Positions 26,269 through 35,324 of a DNA stretch of 64,000 nt are shown here, one piece after another. Each line of letters opens with the position of its first letter. Positions within the stretch are counted from its first letter, which is position 1. Source of the DNA: Mycolicibacterium brisbanense (lineage in GTDB: Bacteria > Actinomycetota > Actinomycetes > Mycobacteriales > Mycobacteriaceae). The notes beneath the pieces were generated by a model. It saw nothing but the letters and a program-made list of their open reading frames with translations. It was not told the DNA's origin and did not search any database. The translations under genes were made by a program, and so were the position numbers. Location: NCBI RefSeq assembly GCF_001570425.1, contig NZ_BCSX01000045.1, positions 62,001-126,000 of the forward strand, written 5' to 3'.

Positions 26269-28509
26269 TCACTCGGCGCGGACGAATCCGTTCGTCCGGG
26301 CGAACTCTTCGCTGGCGAACCAGATTTCGGCGACCGCGTCGTCGTACTGACGGCTGTCGGGAGACCAGTACATGCCCGACTTGGTGTCCGCCTTGATCGG
26401 GTAGCCCTGGGGTGCCCGCTGCGGATCGTCCAGCGGCAGATGTAGCGCCGTGGCACTGGGCACCGGCTCGTCCAGTTCGATCGCCGCATGCCGCCCACTG
26501 TGGGTCTCGGCTTCAGGATCCGTCCGCGGCATCAGCGTCGGGATGGGCGTGGGCGCGGTGTCGACGTTGTCGGTGTCGAAGTCGGGATCCAGCGGCGCCG
26601 CGGCGTGATCGCGCGGCTCCGCCGCGGCGTGGTCGCGTGGCTCCTCCGCGACATCGGCGGCGGCATCGGTGTCGTCCTGCTCGTCGAGGTCGTCCTCGTC
26701 GTTGTCGTGGCCGCTGAGCAGCTCGACCGCTTCTTCCGGTGGTTCGTCGTCGTCGACGTCGCCGATGGGGTCGACCGCGGCATGGGGAGCCCACTGGCTC
26801 ACGGGCATCGCGATGTCCGTCGGATCGTCGTACGGCGAGGCCGCCGGGGTGTAGGACGCCGCAGGCGGTGCGGACTCATAGGCCCCCGCGAAGCGCGCGG
26901 TTCCCGCCTCGGCGGCCCCGTATGCGGCCGGTTCGAACGGGTTCGAATCGTCGGCGTGCTGCACCGGCGCCCGGGCCTCGTCGTAGTCGTGAGCCTCGTA
27001 TCGGCCCTGCTGATAGCCGGGCTCGTCGTAGTGGCCGTCGTCGTGCGGTCCGTCATCGTCGTGCCCGTCGTCATAGTGGGCATCGTCGTAGTCGGAGCCG
27101 TAGTGATCGTCATCGTCGAATGCGTCGTGGTCGAAGTCGTCGTCGGCCCGACCCCGACGGCGGTGCCACAGCGCGGCGCCGACGATCAGCCCGGCCAACA
27201 GCACGACCGGCACCACCGCGAGCAGCCACCACCAGTTCCAGTGCCACGCGAACGGCTTGCCCGGCTCCGACGGCGACGCCTGCGGGGTGCCGTGAGGCTG
27301 CCCGGCGTCCAGCCCGGGGATCTCGAGACCGGCCAGCGACGACGCCAGATTGGGCGGCTCGGTGGTGAAGGTGTTGTCCGAGCGGTCCCAGGAGATCGCT
27401 CCCCCGCTGAACTTCTGGGTGATCACGCTGCCGTTCTCGGTCTGGTCCGACATCGGCGCGCCCAGGTCACCATGTGCGCCGCCGAGCTTCTGCCATGCCG
27501 CGTTCATGGCGCCGCGCACGATCGCCGCGCCATAGTCCGGCGTCAGGAAGATGACGGGCTTGTCGGACGCCGCGAAGCTCACAATCCGGCTGTTCTGCGC
27601 GAACCCGCCGTCGGTTTCGCTGCTGGTCGGGAAACCGAGGTCACCCTCGGGGCCGCCGACGCTCTGGTACTTCTCCAGCAGCTGGCCGCTGATCGCGGCG
27701 GCGCCGGTGGCGGGTGTGTAGAAGATCGCGCCGTGCGCATACTTCTGCCCGACACCGTCGGCACCGATCGGGTACTGATCGCCGTCCTTGGCGCCCAGTG
27801 GCCCCATGTCGCCGCCCGCCGCACGGTGGGCCGCGCTGATGGCGGTGGTCGGGTCGTCGGCGACCGTCAGGCCGCTGAGTTGGTCGGCAAGGTCAGGCGG
27901 ATCGGTGGTGAACTCCTTGGACTTGGGATTCCAGGACAGCTCGCCGCCGGTGAACTTCTGCGAGACGACGTCGCCGCGGTAGGCCTCGTCCTCCGACGGG
28001 ACGCCCAGCACCCCGGCGGATCCGCCCAGCTTGTCCCAGCCCGCGTTGATCGCGCCGCGAACCACGTGTGCCCCGGTCGTCGGAGTCCAGAAGATCACCG
28101 GTTTGTCGGATGCGCTGAAGGTCGAATTGCGGCTGTCCGGCGCGCGTCCGGCGCCTTCGTCGATGGTCGGGAATCCGAGATCGCTGTCGGCGGGGCCGCC
28201 CAGCGCCTCGTATTTCTCCAGGATGGCGCCTGTCACGTAGTGCGCGCCCGTCGCGGGCGTGAAGAAGATCTTCCCGGTCGCGAAGTTCTGCCCGAATCCC
28301 GAGCCGGTGGCATACACGTCACCGTTGCGGGCACCCAGCGGTCCGCCATCCCCGCCGCTGGCATCCCAGGCCGCGGAGATGGCGGCACCGGCATCGGACT
28401 CGGGGCTCGCCGCCGCCACCGGTGCAAACAGGCCGGCGACGGCCACCGCAAACAGACCGGCCGTCACCCGCCGAACGGTCCCGTTCAGCCTTGCTCCCGG
28501 CCTCGTCAT
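26269..28509 (-). CDS. LGFP-repeat cell-wall protein with membrane anchor and Asp/His-rich tail (Rv2721c-type)
   Basis: 746 residues from ATG 28509 (GGGGAGG upstream). A signal peptide ends near AAASP. Two similar extracytoplasmic super-units follow (about 35-205 and 215-400), each with four LGFP-type motifs such as GPLGARNGD, FFTPATGAH and LGGPxxDLGFPT. LGFP repeats are linked to attachment of surface proteins to the cell wall. A membrane helix lies at about 426-448, followed by a strongly acidic, His-rich cytoplasmic region (about 450-503) and a disordered tail. The C-terminus (SPDSRQYDDAVAEIWFASEEFARTN) looks like a separate small domain. Confidence 0.87.
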   Translation of the reverse strand: MTRPGARLNGTVRRVTAGLFAVAVAGLFAPVAAASPESDAGAAISAAWDASGGDGGPLGARNGDVYATGSGFGQNFATGKIFFTPATGAHYVTGAILEKYEALGGPADSDLGFPTIDEGAGRAPDSRNSTFSASDKPVIFWTPTTGAHVVRGAINAGWDKLGGSAGVLGVPSEDEAYRGDVVSQKFTGGELSWNPKSKEFTTDPPDLADQLSGLTVADDPTTAISAAHRAAGGDMGPLGAKDGDQYPIGADGVGQKYAHGAIFYTPATGAAAISGQLLEKYQSVGGPEGDLGFPTSSETDGGFAQNSRIVSFAASDKPVIFLTPDYGAAIVRGAMNAAWQKLGGAHGDLGAPMSDQTENGSVITQKFSGGAISWDRSDNTFTTEPPNLASSLAGLEIPGLDAGQPHGTPQASPSEPGKPFAWHWNWWWLLAVVPVVLLAGLIVGAALWHRRRGRADDDFDHDAFDDDDHYGSDYDDAHYDDGHDDDGPHDDGHYDEPGYQQGRYEAHDYDEARAPVQHADDSNPFEPAAYGAAEAGTARFAGAYESAPPAASYTPAASPYDDPTDIAMPVSQWAPHAAVDPIGDVDDDEPPEEAVELLSGHDNDEDDLDEQDDTDAAADVAEEPRDHAAAEPRDHAAAPLDPDFDTDNVDTAPTPIPTLMPRTDPEAETHSGRHAAIELDEPVPSATALHLPLDDPQRAPQGYPIKADTKSGMYWSPDSRQYDDAVAEIWFASEEFARTNGFVRAE

Positions 28510-28677
28510 GCATCCTCCCCGCTGTTCGGCAAAGTTCCGAAGAATGTATCCCGCCCGACAACTCTGCTTTAGTCGACGGCGATAACCAAGGAACATCGCC
28601 GATCACAGGGCAAAAAACCCTGCAATTCAACCGTCCGGCCGGCCGCGCACCGGCGTTTTGGCACCGTCCTGGCCGGG

Positions 28678-29838
28678 TCAGACCCCCAGACTACGGCCGA
28701 TGATCTCCTTCATGATCTCGGTGGTGCCGCCGTAGATGGTCTGCACGCGGGCATCCAGGTAAGCGCGGGCGATCGGGTATTCCCGCATGTATCCATAGCC
28801 TCCGTGCAGCTGAAGACACCGGTCGATGAGGTTGACCTGCTTCTCGGTCGAGTACCACTTGGCCATGGCGGCCTGTTCGACAGACAACTTCTCGTCGAGG
28901 TGCAGCCGCACGAATTCGTCGACCATCATCCGCACCACGGTGGCCTCGGTGGCCAGTTCGGCCAGCAGGAAGCGGCTGTTCTGGAAACTGCCGATGGGCT
29001 TGCCGAACGCCTTGCGCTCCTTGGCGTACTGCAGCGTCTGTTCGAGCACCGTCTCCATGGCCGCGGCAGCCATGATCGCGATCGAGATGCGCTCCTGCGG
29101 CAGGTTCTGCATCAGGTAGACGAAGCCCTGGCCTTCTTCGCCGAGCAGATTCTCAACCGGGACCTTGACATCGGTGAACGACAGCTCGGCGGTGTCCTGG
29201 GCTTCCAGGCCGATCTTGTCGAGGTGGCGGCCGCGTTCGAAACCCTCCATGCCGCGTTCGACGACCAGCAGCGAGAAGCCCAGCGCGCCCTTCTCGGGAT
29301 CGGTCTGGGCCACGACGATCACGAGATCGGAGTGGATGCCGTTGGTGATGAAGGTCTTCGAGCCGTTGAGAATGTAGTGGTCGCCCTCGCGCACGGCGCG
29401 GGTCTTGATGCCCTGAAGGTCACTGCCGGTGCCCGGTTCGGTCATTGCGATCGCGGTGATGATTTCTCCGGTGCAGAATTTCGGCAGCCACCGCTGCTTC
29501 TGCTCCTCGTTGGCCAGCCGCAGCAGGTACGGCGCCACCACGTCGTTGTGCAGCCCGAAACCGATACCGCTGTAGCGGCCCGCGACCGTCTCCTCGGTGA
29601 TGATCGTGTTGTAGCGGAAGTCGCCGTTGCCGCCACCGCCGTACTCCTCGGGCACGGCCATGCCGAGAAACCCCTGCTTACCGGCCTCCAGCCAGACCCC
29701 GCGGTCGACGATCTTGTCCTTCTCCCACTGGTCGTGGTACGGCGCGACGTGCCGTTCCAGGAAAGCCCGGTAAGACTCGCGGAAGAGTTCATGCTCAGGT
29801 TCGAACAGAGTGCGCTCGTACTTCACAACACCGCTCAT
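28678..29838 (-). CDS. fadE20: acyl-CoA dehydrogenase FadE20
   Basis: 386 residues. A true acyl-CoA dehydrogenase: MTEPGTGSDLQG in the FAD-binding domain, YAKERKAFGKPI, and the catalytic-Glu region LHGGYGYMREYPIARAYLDAR. It introduces the alpha-beta double bond of an acyl-CoA and passes electrons to ETF. The order lexA-Rv2721c-fadE20-hflX matches M. tuberculosis. A palindrome at 29881-29901 upstream may be a TetR-type operator. The frame is complete and starts at ATG 29838. Confidence 0.92.
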   Translation of the reverse strand: MSGVVKYERTLFEPEHELFRESYRAFLERHVAPYHDQWEKDKIVDRGVWLEAGKQGFLGMAVPEEYGGGGNGDFRYNTIITEETVAGRYSGIGFGLHNDVVAPYLLRLANEEQKQRWLPKFCTGEIITAIAMTEPGTGSDLQGIKTRAVREGDHYILNGSKTFITNGIHSDLVIVVAQTDPEKGALGFSLLVVERGMEGFERGRHLDKIGLEAQDTAELSFTDVKVPVENLLGEEGQGFVYLMQNLPQERISIAIMAAAAMETVLEQTLQYAKERKAFGKPIGSFQNSRFLLAELATEATVVRMMVDEFVRLHLDEKLSVEQAAMAKWYSTEKQVNLIDRCLQLHGGYGYMREYPIARAYLDARVQTIYGGTTEIMKEIIGRSLGV

Positions 29839-29880
29839 GGTGTGACCTCCGGTACTGGGTTTCGACTTGGGGCCAACTTA

Positions 29881-29901
29881 TACCAACCGGATGGTTGGGT
29901 A
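29881..29901. promoter_or_regulatory. TetR-operator-like inverted repeat upstream of fadE20
   Basis: TACCAACC and GGTTGGGTA form an inverted repeat around a 4-base centre, with one extra base on the right arm. Such AACC...GGTT palindromes are common TetR-family operators upstream of mycobacterial fatty-acid genes. It lies 42 bp before fadE20 and 38 bp before the reductase start on the other strand. The bound regulator is unknown. Confidence 0.5.
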
Positions 29902-29939
29902 CATCCGAGGTGTCCGCGTTACGCCGTAGACTGGCCGTC

Positions 29940-32234
29940 GTGCCGGCGTCCCCGACCAGCCTCACGCACTGGGGTGCGTTCACCGCGCGAGTCGACGCCG
30001 GAGACATTGCATCTGTCACGCCGTTGGCCGGCGACACCGACCCCTCCCCGCTGCTCGGCAACCTGCCCGGCGCCGTCCGGCACCGGTCACGCATCGCCGG
30101 CCCGGCGGTGCGGCGCGGCTGGCTCCGTGACGGCCCCGGCCCCAGCAGCTGGCGTGGCGCCGACGAGTTCGTCGCAGTGTCCTGGGACGAACTGACCGAA
30201 CTGCTGGCCGACGAACTGCGCCGGGTCGTCGACACCCACGGGAATGAGGCCATCTACGCCGGCTCCTACGGGTGGGCCAGCGCCGGGCGGTTCCACCATG
30301 CTCAGAGCCAGGTGCACCGCTTCCTCAAGATGCTCGGCGGCTACACGTCCTCGCGGAACTCCTACAGCCTGGGCGCCACCGCGGTGATCATGCCGCGCGT
30401 GGTCGGCACCCACGATGACCTGTTCAAGCGATCCACCGATTGGGACGTCATCGTCGCCCACACGGATCTGCTCGTCAGCTTCGGCGGCCTCGCGTTGAAG
30501 AACACCGGCATCAATCACGGCGGTACCACCGCGCATCCCGCCCGCGATGCACTGCGCCGGTTGCGCGACCGGGGCGGGCGCATCGTGTCGTTCAGTCCGC
30601 TGCGCGACGACGTCGACGGTGACTGCGAGTGGCACGCGCCCGTTCCTGGCACCGACGTGGCCGTCATGCTCGGACTCGCCCACGTGCTGGCCACCGAGGG
30701 ATTGGCCGACCGCGCATTCCTGGACACCTATTGCACCGGCTACGAGCGGTTCGAGCGCTATCTGCTCGGCCACGACGACGGCATCGCGAAGTCGCCGCAG
30801 TGGGCGGAGCAGATCAGCGGGATCACGGCCGACGAGCTGACGGCGCTGGCCCGCCGCATGGCCGCCGGGCGCACCATGGTCACCGTCAGTTGGTCTCTGC
30901 AACGGATCCGCCACGGCGAGCAGGCTCCGTGGATGGGGCTGACGCTCGCCGCGATGCTGGGCCAGATCGGGGTGCCCGGCGGCGGATTCGGCCACGGCTA
31001 CGGGTCGATGAACGAACCCGGGCTGCCGCCGCTGCGCTGCCGGCTGCCGGTGCTCCCGCAGGGCCCCAACCCGGTGCAGACATTCATCCCGGTGGCCGCC
31101 GTCAGCGACATGCTGCTGCATCCCGGCGAGCAGTTCGATTACAACGGTCAGCGGCTGACCTATCCGGACATCAAATGTGTGTATTGGGCCGGCGGCAATC
31201 CGTTCCACCACCACCAGAACATCCCGCGGCTGCGGCGGGCGCTGGCTCGGGTCGACACCGTGGTGGTGCACGACCCGTACTGGACCGCCATGGCCAAACA
31301 TGCCGACATCGTCGTGCCGTCGACCACGGCCTACGAGCGCGAGGACTACTCGGGTTCCCGCAACGATCCGCTGCTCGTGACCATGCCCCAGCTCGTCGAG
31401 CCCTATGCGCAGTCCCGCGACGACTACACCACCTTCGCCGCACTCGCCGACGCGCTGGGCTTCGGAGCACAGTTCACCGAGGGTCGCACCGCCCGGCAAT
31501 GGCTCGTGCACATGTACGAAAAATGGTCTGCCGGACTCGATTTCGACGTTCCCACGTTCGACGAATTCTGGACGGCCGGCCAGCTACGGTTGCCCACCGA
31601 ACCGGGGCTGACGCTGCTGGGCGACTATCGCGCCGATCCGCAGGCCCACCGCCTCGGTACGCCGAGTGGCCGCATCGAGATCTTCTCCGAGACCATCGAC
31701 GGGTTCGGCTATGCCGACTGCGTCGGACATCCGGCGTGGTACGAACCGGCCGAATGGCTCGGCGGCGAGCGCGCGCGGAGCTATCCTCTGCATCTGCTAG
31801 CCAACCAGCCCTCGACCCGGCTGCACAGCCAGCTGGACGGCGGCGCCACCAGCCAGGGTTCGAAAGTTCAAGGGCGCGAACCGATCCGGATGCACCCGGA
31901 CGACGCGGCACGGCGCGGACTGGTCGACGGTGACATCGTGCGAGTGTTCAACGACCGCGGAGCCTGCCTGGCCGGACTCGTCGTCGACGACCGGCTGCGA
32001 CGAGATGTCGTGCAGTTGTCGACCGGCGCCTGGTTCGACCCGGCCGACCCTGCCGACCCGGATTCGATGTGCGTGCACGGTAATCCGAACGTGCTGACCG
32101 ACGATGTCGGGACATCGTCGCTGGCCCGCGGCTGCACCGGTGCCCACGTGCTGGTCGAGGTGGAGAAGTTCGACGGGCCGTTGCCGCCGTTGCGGGCCCA
32201 TGAACCGCCCGTGATCCGCACCTCGTCCGACTGA
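29940..32234 (+). CDS. molybdopterin oxidoreductase, biotin/TMAO sulfoxide reductase-like
   Basis: 764 residues from GTG 29940 (TTG 29895 would overlap the palindrome). DMSO-reductase family with BisC-like blocks: GSYGWASAGRFHHAQ near the N-terminus with a Ser where the Mo ligand is expected, SWSLQRIRHGEQ, GYGSMNEPGLPP, and a C-terminal dinucleotide-binding domain (LLANQPSTRLHSQ). No N-terminal Fe-S Cys motif and no twin-arginine signal is seen, so it is probably cytoplasmic. It would reduce sulfoxides such as methionine or biotin sulfoxide. It stands between fadE20 and the PE-PPE gene. Confidence 0.85.
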   Translation: MPASPTSLTHWGAFTARVDAGDIASVTPLAGDTDPSPLLGNLPGAVRHRSRIAGPAVRRGWLRDGPGPSSWRGADEFVAVSWDELTELLADELRRVVDTHGNEAIYAGSYGWASAGRFHHAQSQVHRFLKMLGGYTSSRNSYSLGATAVIMPRVVGTHDDLFKRSTDWDVIVAHTDLLVSFGGLALKNTGINHGGTTAHPARDALRRLRDRGGRIVSFSPLRDDVDGDCEWHAPVPGTDVAVMLGLAHVLATEGLADRAFLDTYCTGYERFERYLLGHDDGIAKSPQWAEQISGITADELTALARRMAAGRTMVTVSWSLQRIRHGEQAPWMGLTLAAMLGQIGVPGGGFGHGYGSMNEPGLPPLRCRLPVLPQGPNPVQTFIPVAAVSDMLLHPGEQFDYNGQRLTYPDIKCVYWAGGNPFHHHQNIPRLRRALARVDTVVVHDPYWTAMAKHADIVVPSTTAYEREDYSGSRNDPLLVTMPQLVEPYAQSRDDYTTFAALADALGFGAQFTEGRTARQWLVHMYEKWSAGLDFDVPTFDEFWTAGQLRLPTEPGLTLLGDYRADPQAHRLGTPSGRIEIFSETIDGFGYADCVGHPAWYEPAEWLGGERARSYPLHLLANQPSTRLHSQLDGGATSQGSKVQGREPIRMHPDDAARRGLVDGDIVRVFNDRGACLAGLVVDDRLRRDVVQLSTGAWFDPADPADPDSMCVHGNPNVLTDDVGTSSLARGCTGAHVLVEVEKFDGPLPPLRAHEPPVIRTSSD

Positions 32235-32304
32235 GATCGACGCGCCCGAGCAGTTCGCTCGATTCGCATGTGACCGTTGCGTGACGATGCAAAGATCCCC
32301 TGAG

Positions 32305-32324
32305 CGCTGACGTCGGCGTCAGCG
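32305..32324. repeat. perfect 8-bp inverted repeat before the PE-PPE-domain gene
   Basis: CGCTGACG-TCGG-CGTCAGCG, with perfect arms of 8 bp, ends 15 bases before the start codon at 32340 and just upstream of the AGGAGG site. It may be an operator or a leader hairpin affecting translation. Confidence 0.55.
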
Positions 32325-32339
32325 AAAGGAGGAGGCCGC

Positions 32340-33812
32340 ATGCGAATCTCAGCCCGCTCGATGGTCCGCACCATGCTGGTGGCCGGCGTGGCGATGTCCG
32401 GTTCCGCGGTCATCGGGGTGACGACGACGCTGGCGGCCGAGGTCGCACTGAATGCGGCGGTGACGCCGTTGATCGTGCCGGGCACGGGAACGCCGAACCC
32501 GGCGGATTCCAACAACTACATGGCCAATGCCGTCGGTTACTACGTCGAGCCGGGCGGGACCTGCGGTACGGACGGCTGCGCCACACCCGTACCGGTGCCC
32601 TACATCGCCCAGTTCTGGCCGTTCCCGTTCGCCGGGTGGGGCGGGCTGCAGGGTGCGAAATGGAACGTTTCGGTGGCCAGCGGGGTGACGAGCCTGACCA
32701 GCCAACTCGTCGGGCCCAACAATCCCACCGACGATCATCCGGTCATCGTCTTCGGCTACTCGCAGGGCGCGACGGTCGCCAGCATCGTGAAGGGCCAGCT
32801 GGCCGATCTGCCCGCCGACCAGAAGAACGACCTGACGTTCGTGCTGATCGGCAACCCCAACCGGCCGAACGGCGGGCTGTTCGAACGGCTCGCGATCCTG
32901 GGCACCGTGCCGGTCCTCGACGCGACGTTCGGTCAGCCGACGCCGACCGACACCGGCATCACCACCTACGACATCGCGCTGCAGTACGACGGTGTCTCGG
33001 ATGCGCCGTCCTGGGTGCTCAACCCACTGGCCATGGCCAACGCCGTCGCCGGGTTCGAGTACGTCCACGGCACCTATCTCGCGCCCGACGGCACCGACCC
33101 GGCATCGGCCACCCCCTACGGCTACACACCCGAGCAGGTCCAGGCCGCTGTGGACAACGCCAAGACCGACTGCAGCGCGGCGACGCACTGCCAGAAGGAG
33201 GGCGACACCTACTACATCACCCTGCCGGCCAAGTACCTGCCGATCATGCAGCCCGCGCTCGACCTCGGTGCGGCGACGGGCACGTCGGCGCTCGTGGTGC
33301 CCGTCGTCAACCTGATCTCGCCGACCGTGCAGACCCTCATCGAAACCGGTTACGACAGAACCAATTACGGCACTCCCACCCCGTTCCAACTCGTCCCGCG
33401 GGTCAACCCGGTCACGTTGGCGAGTGATCTCATCAACGACATACCCGAAGGGATCACCGCCGCGAGCCAACCGGGACTGGCGCCGTTGCCCGGCTGGACC
33501 GACCCGACCCAGAGCGCCACCACCGCGACGATCGCGACCGACCCGACGCCCGCTCCGGTGACCTCCGCCGACACCCCGGACGTCCAGAAAGTCGCCGCCA
33601 CGCCCTCGCCGCGGCTGAGCAGTGTGGTCAAGCCGGCATCAGCGAGCCAAACCGATCGCCCCTCGCCGCGAAAGACGTTGGGCCTCAACGGACATCCCGT
33701 CCGTGATCTGGCGAAGTCGATCGGCAGCACGGTGCGCAAGGCCCTCGGGCAGGACACCGCCAAGGCCACCGACAAGAGCAGCGACACCAAGACGTCGAAA
33801 CCCGCCGCCTGA
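32340..33812 (+). CDS. secreted PE-PPE-domain alpha/beta hydrolase without PE/PPE N-terminus
   Basis: 490 residues. An N-terminal signal peptide (to about residue 33, TTLAAEVAL) is followed by a serine-hydrolase domain typical of the C-terminal PE-PPE family (FGYSQGATVAS nucleophile elbow, QYDGVSDAP, VHGTYL). The PE or PPE head found in M. tuberculosis members is absent. The C-terminal 120 residues are Pro/Ser/Thr/Lys-rich, probably disordered. The likely function is esterase/lipase or cutinase-like on cell-envelope lipids. ATG 32340 has an ideal AGGAGG site. A terminator hairpin follows. Confidence 0.85.
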   Translation: MRISARSMVRTMLVAGVAMSGSAVIGVTTTLAAEVALNAAVTPLIVPGTGTPNPADSNNYMANAVGYYVEPGGTCGTDGCATPVPVPYIAQFWPFPFAGWGGLQGAKWNVSVASGVTSLTSQLVGPNNPTDDHPVIVFGYSQGATVASIVKGQLADLPADQKNDLTFVLIGNPNRPNGGLFERLAILGTVPVLDATFGQPTPTDTGITTYDIALQYDGVSDAPSWVLNPLAMANAVAGFEYVHGTYLAPDGTDPASATPYGYTPEQVQAAVDNAKTDCSAATHCQKEGDTYYITLPAKYLPIMQPALDLGAATGTSALVVPVVNLISPTVQTLIETGYDRTNYGTPTPFQLVPRVNPVTLASDLINDIPEGITAASQPGLAPLPGWTDPTQSATTATIATDPTPAPVTSADTPDVQKVAATPSPRLSSVVKPASASQTDRPSPRKTLGLNGHPVRDLAKSIGSTVRKALGQDTAKATDKSSDTKTSKPAA

Positions 33813-33824
33813 CCCTGGCGAGCA

Positions 33825-33854
33825 GACACGCCGGTACCCGTCAACCGGCGTGTC
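33825..33854. terminator. bidirectional terminator hairpin between the PE-PPE gene and hflX
   Basis: An 11-bp perfect stem (33825-33835 with 33844-33854) and 8-base loop lie between two convergent stop codons (33812 and 33879). A wider outer pairing (CGAGCAGA/TCTGCTCG) encloses it. It lacks a long T run but is well placed to end both transcripts. Confidence 0.65.
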
Positions 33855-33878
33855 GCGTACCGCGGCGTCTGCTCGCGG

Positions 33879-35279
33879 TCAGAAGGTGGCGAACTCGCCG
33901 AGGCTCGCCGCCAGCGGGACGGGCACGCGGGCTTTGATCCTGGTGCCATCGGCGCCGTGTTCGGTGGCGTCGATGCGGCCTTCGGCGTGCAGTTTGGCCA
34001 CGAGATCGCCCCGCTCGTACGGGATGGTCACATCGACCATGGTGTCGGTGGGTTCGACCAGCTCCCCCATCCGCTGCCGCAGCCGGTCCAGCCCGTCACC
34101 GGAGTGCGCCGAGACGAACACCGCGTCGGGCAGCGCCCGCCGCAGCTGCGCCAGCGCCAGGTCGCCGGTGGCGTCGATCTTGTTGACCACCAACAGTTCC
34201 GGCGCCCGACGACCGTCGTGCTCGGCGATCACCTCGCCGATCACCTGCCGCACCGCGCTGATCTGAGCCAGCGGGTTGGCGTCGGAGCCGTCGACGACGT
34301 GCACGAGCAGATCGGCGTCCACGACCTCTTCGAGGGTCGACCGGAACGCCTCCACCAACTGCGTGGGCAGGTGCCGCACGAACCCGACGGTGTCGGTCAG
34401 CACGAACGGCCGCCCATCGTCGAATTCCCCACGGCGCGAAGTGGGTTCGAGCGTCGCGAACAACGCGTTCTCCACCAGCACCCCGGCCCCGGTCAGGGCG
34501 TTGAGCAGGCTCGACTTACCGGCGTTGGTATAGCCGACGATCGCCACCGACGCGACATCGGAGGTCAGCCTGCGACTGCGCTGGGTGTCCCGGACCTTCT
34601 TCATGTCGCGGATTTCGCGGCGCAGCTTGGACATGCGCTCGCGGATCCGCCGACGGTCGGTCTCGATCTTGGTCTCGCCCGGACCACGGGTGCCGACGCC
34701 GCCGCCCGCGCCGCCGGCTCGACCACCCGCCTGCCGGGACATCGACTCGCCCCAACCGCGCAGTCGCGGGAGCATGTACTCCATCTGGGCCAGCGACACC
34801 TGCGCTTTGCCCTCGCGGCTCGTCGCGTGCTGGGCGAAAATGTCCAGGATCAGCGCGGTGCGGTCGATGACCTTGACCTTGACCACCTTTTCCAGGGAGT
34901 TCAGCTGCGCCGGGGAGAGTTCGCCGTCGCAGATCACGGTGTCGGCCCCCGTGGCCACGACGACCTCGCGCAGTTCGGCAGCCTTGCCGGAGCCGATGTA
35001 GGTGGACGGGTCAGGCTTGTCGCGGCGCTGGATGAGGCCTTCGAGAACCTCTGAGCCCGCGGTCTCGGCGAGGGCCGCGAGCTCGGCCAGGCTGGCGTCG
35101 GCGTCGGCCGAGGAGCCGTCGGTCCACACGCCGACCAGGACCACTCTTTCCAGCCGGAGCTGGCGGTATTCGACCTCGGAGACGTCGGTCAGTTCTGTGG
35201 ATAGCCCGGCGACGCGGCGCAGTGAGGCGCGATCCTGGAGGGCGAGTTCGCCGGTGCTGGGTGTCTGTGGGTACGTCAT
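33879..35279 (-). CDS. hflX: ribosome-associated GTPase HflX
   Basis: 466 residues from ATG 35279. N-terminal HflX domain (YIGSGKAAEL, ...VIDRT), a Gly-rich linker (GGRAGGAGGGVGTRGPGE) and a G domain with GYTNAGKSS (P-loop), DTVGFVRHLP (switch) and NKID. It splits stalled or antibiotic-blocked ribosomes; in mycobacteria it affects macrolide-lincosamide tolerance. The upstream neighbours dapF and miaA are on the same strand. The frame is open further 5', but the conserved start is here. Confidence 0.94.
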   Translation of the reverse strand: MTYPQTPSTGELALQDRASLRRVAGLSTELTDVSEVEYRQLRLERVVLVGVWTDGSSADADASLAELAALAETAGSEVLEGLIQRRDKPDPSTYIGSGKAAELREVVVATGADTVICDGELSPAQLNSLEKVVKVKVIDRTALILDIFAQHATSREGKAQVSLAQMEYMLPRLRGWGESMSRQAGGRAGGAGGGVGTRGPGETKIETDRRRIRERMSKLRREIRDMKKVRDTQRSRRLTSDVASVAIVGYTNAGKSSLLNALTGAGVLVENALFATLEPTSRRGEFDDGRPFVLTDTVGFVRHLPTQLVEAFRSTLEEVVDADLLVHVVDGSDANPLAQISAVRQVIGEVIAEHDGRRAPELLVVNKIDATGDLALAQLRRALPDAVFVSAHSGDGLDRLRQRMGELVEPTDTMVDVTIPYERGDLVAKLHAEGRIDATEHGADGTRIKARVPVPLAASLGEFATF

Positions 35280-35324
35280 ATGTACTTCCAGATTGTCACG
35301 CCGCCCACCGCGTGCGCATCCCAA

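Noticed and set aside
26488..28572. 694-codon plus-strand open frame opposite the LGFP gene
   Set aside because: Val/Arg-rich repeats simply reflect the antisense of the Asp-rich LGFP protein; no start site or motif.
28606..28622. CAGGG/CCCTG hairpin downstream of fadE20
   Set aside because: A 5-bp stem with an A/T-rich loop, over 50 bp after the stop and without a T run in the right place; too weak to call a terminator.
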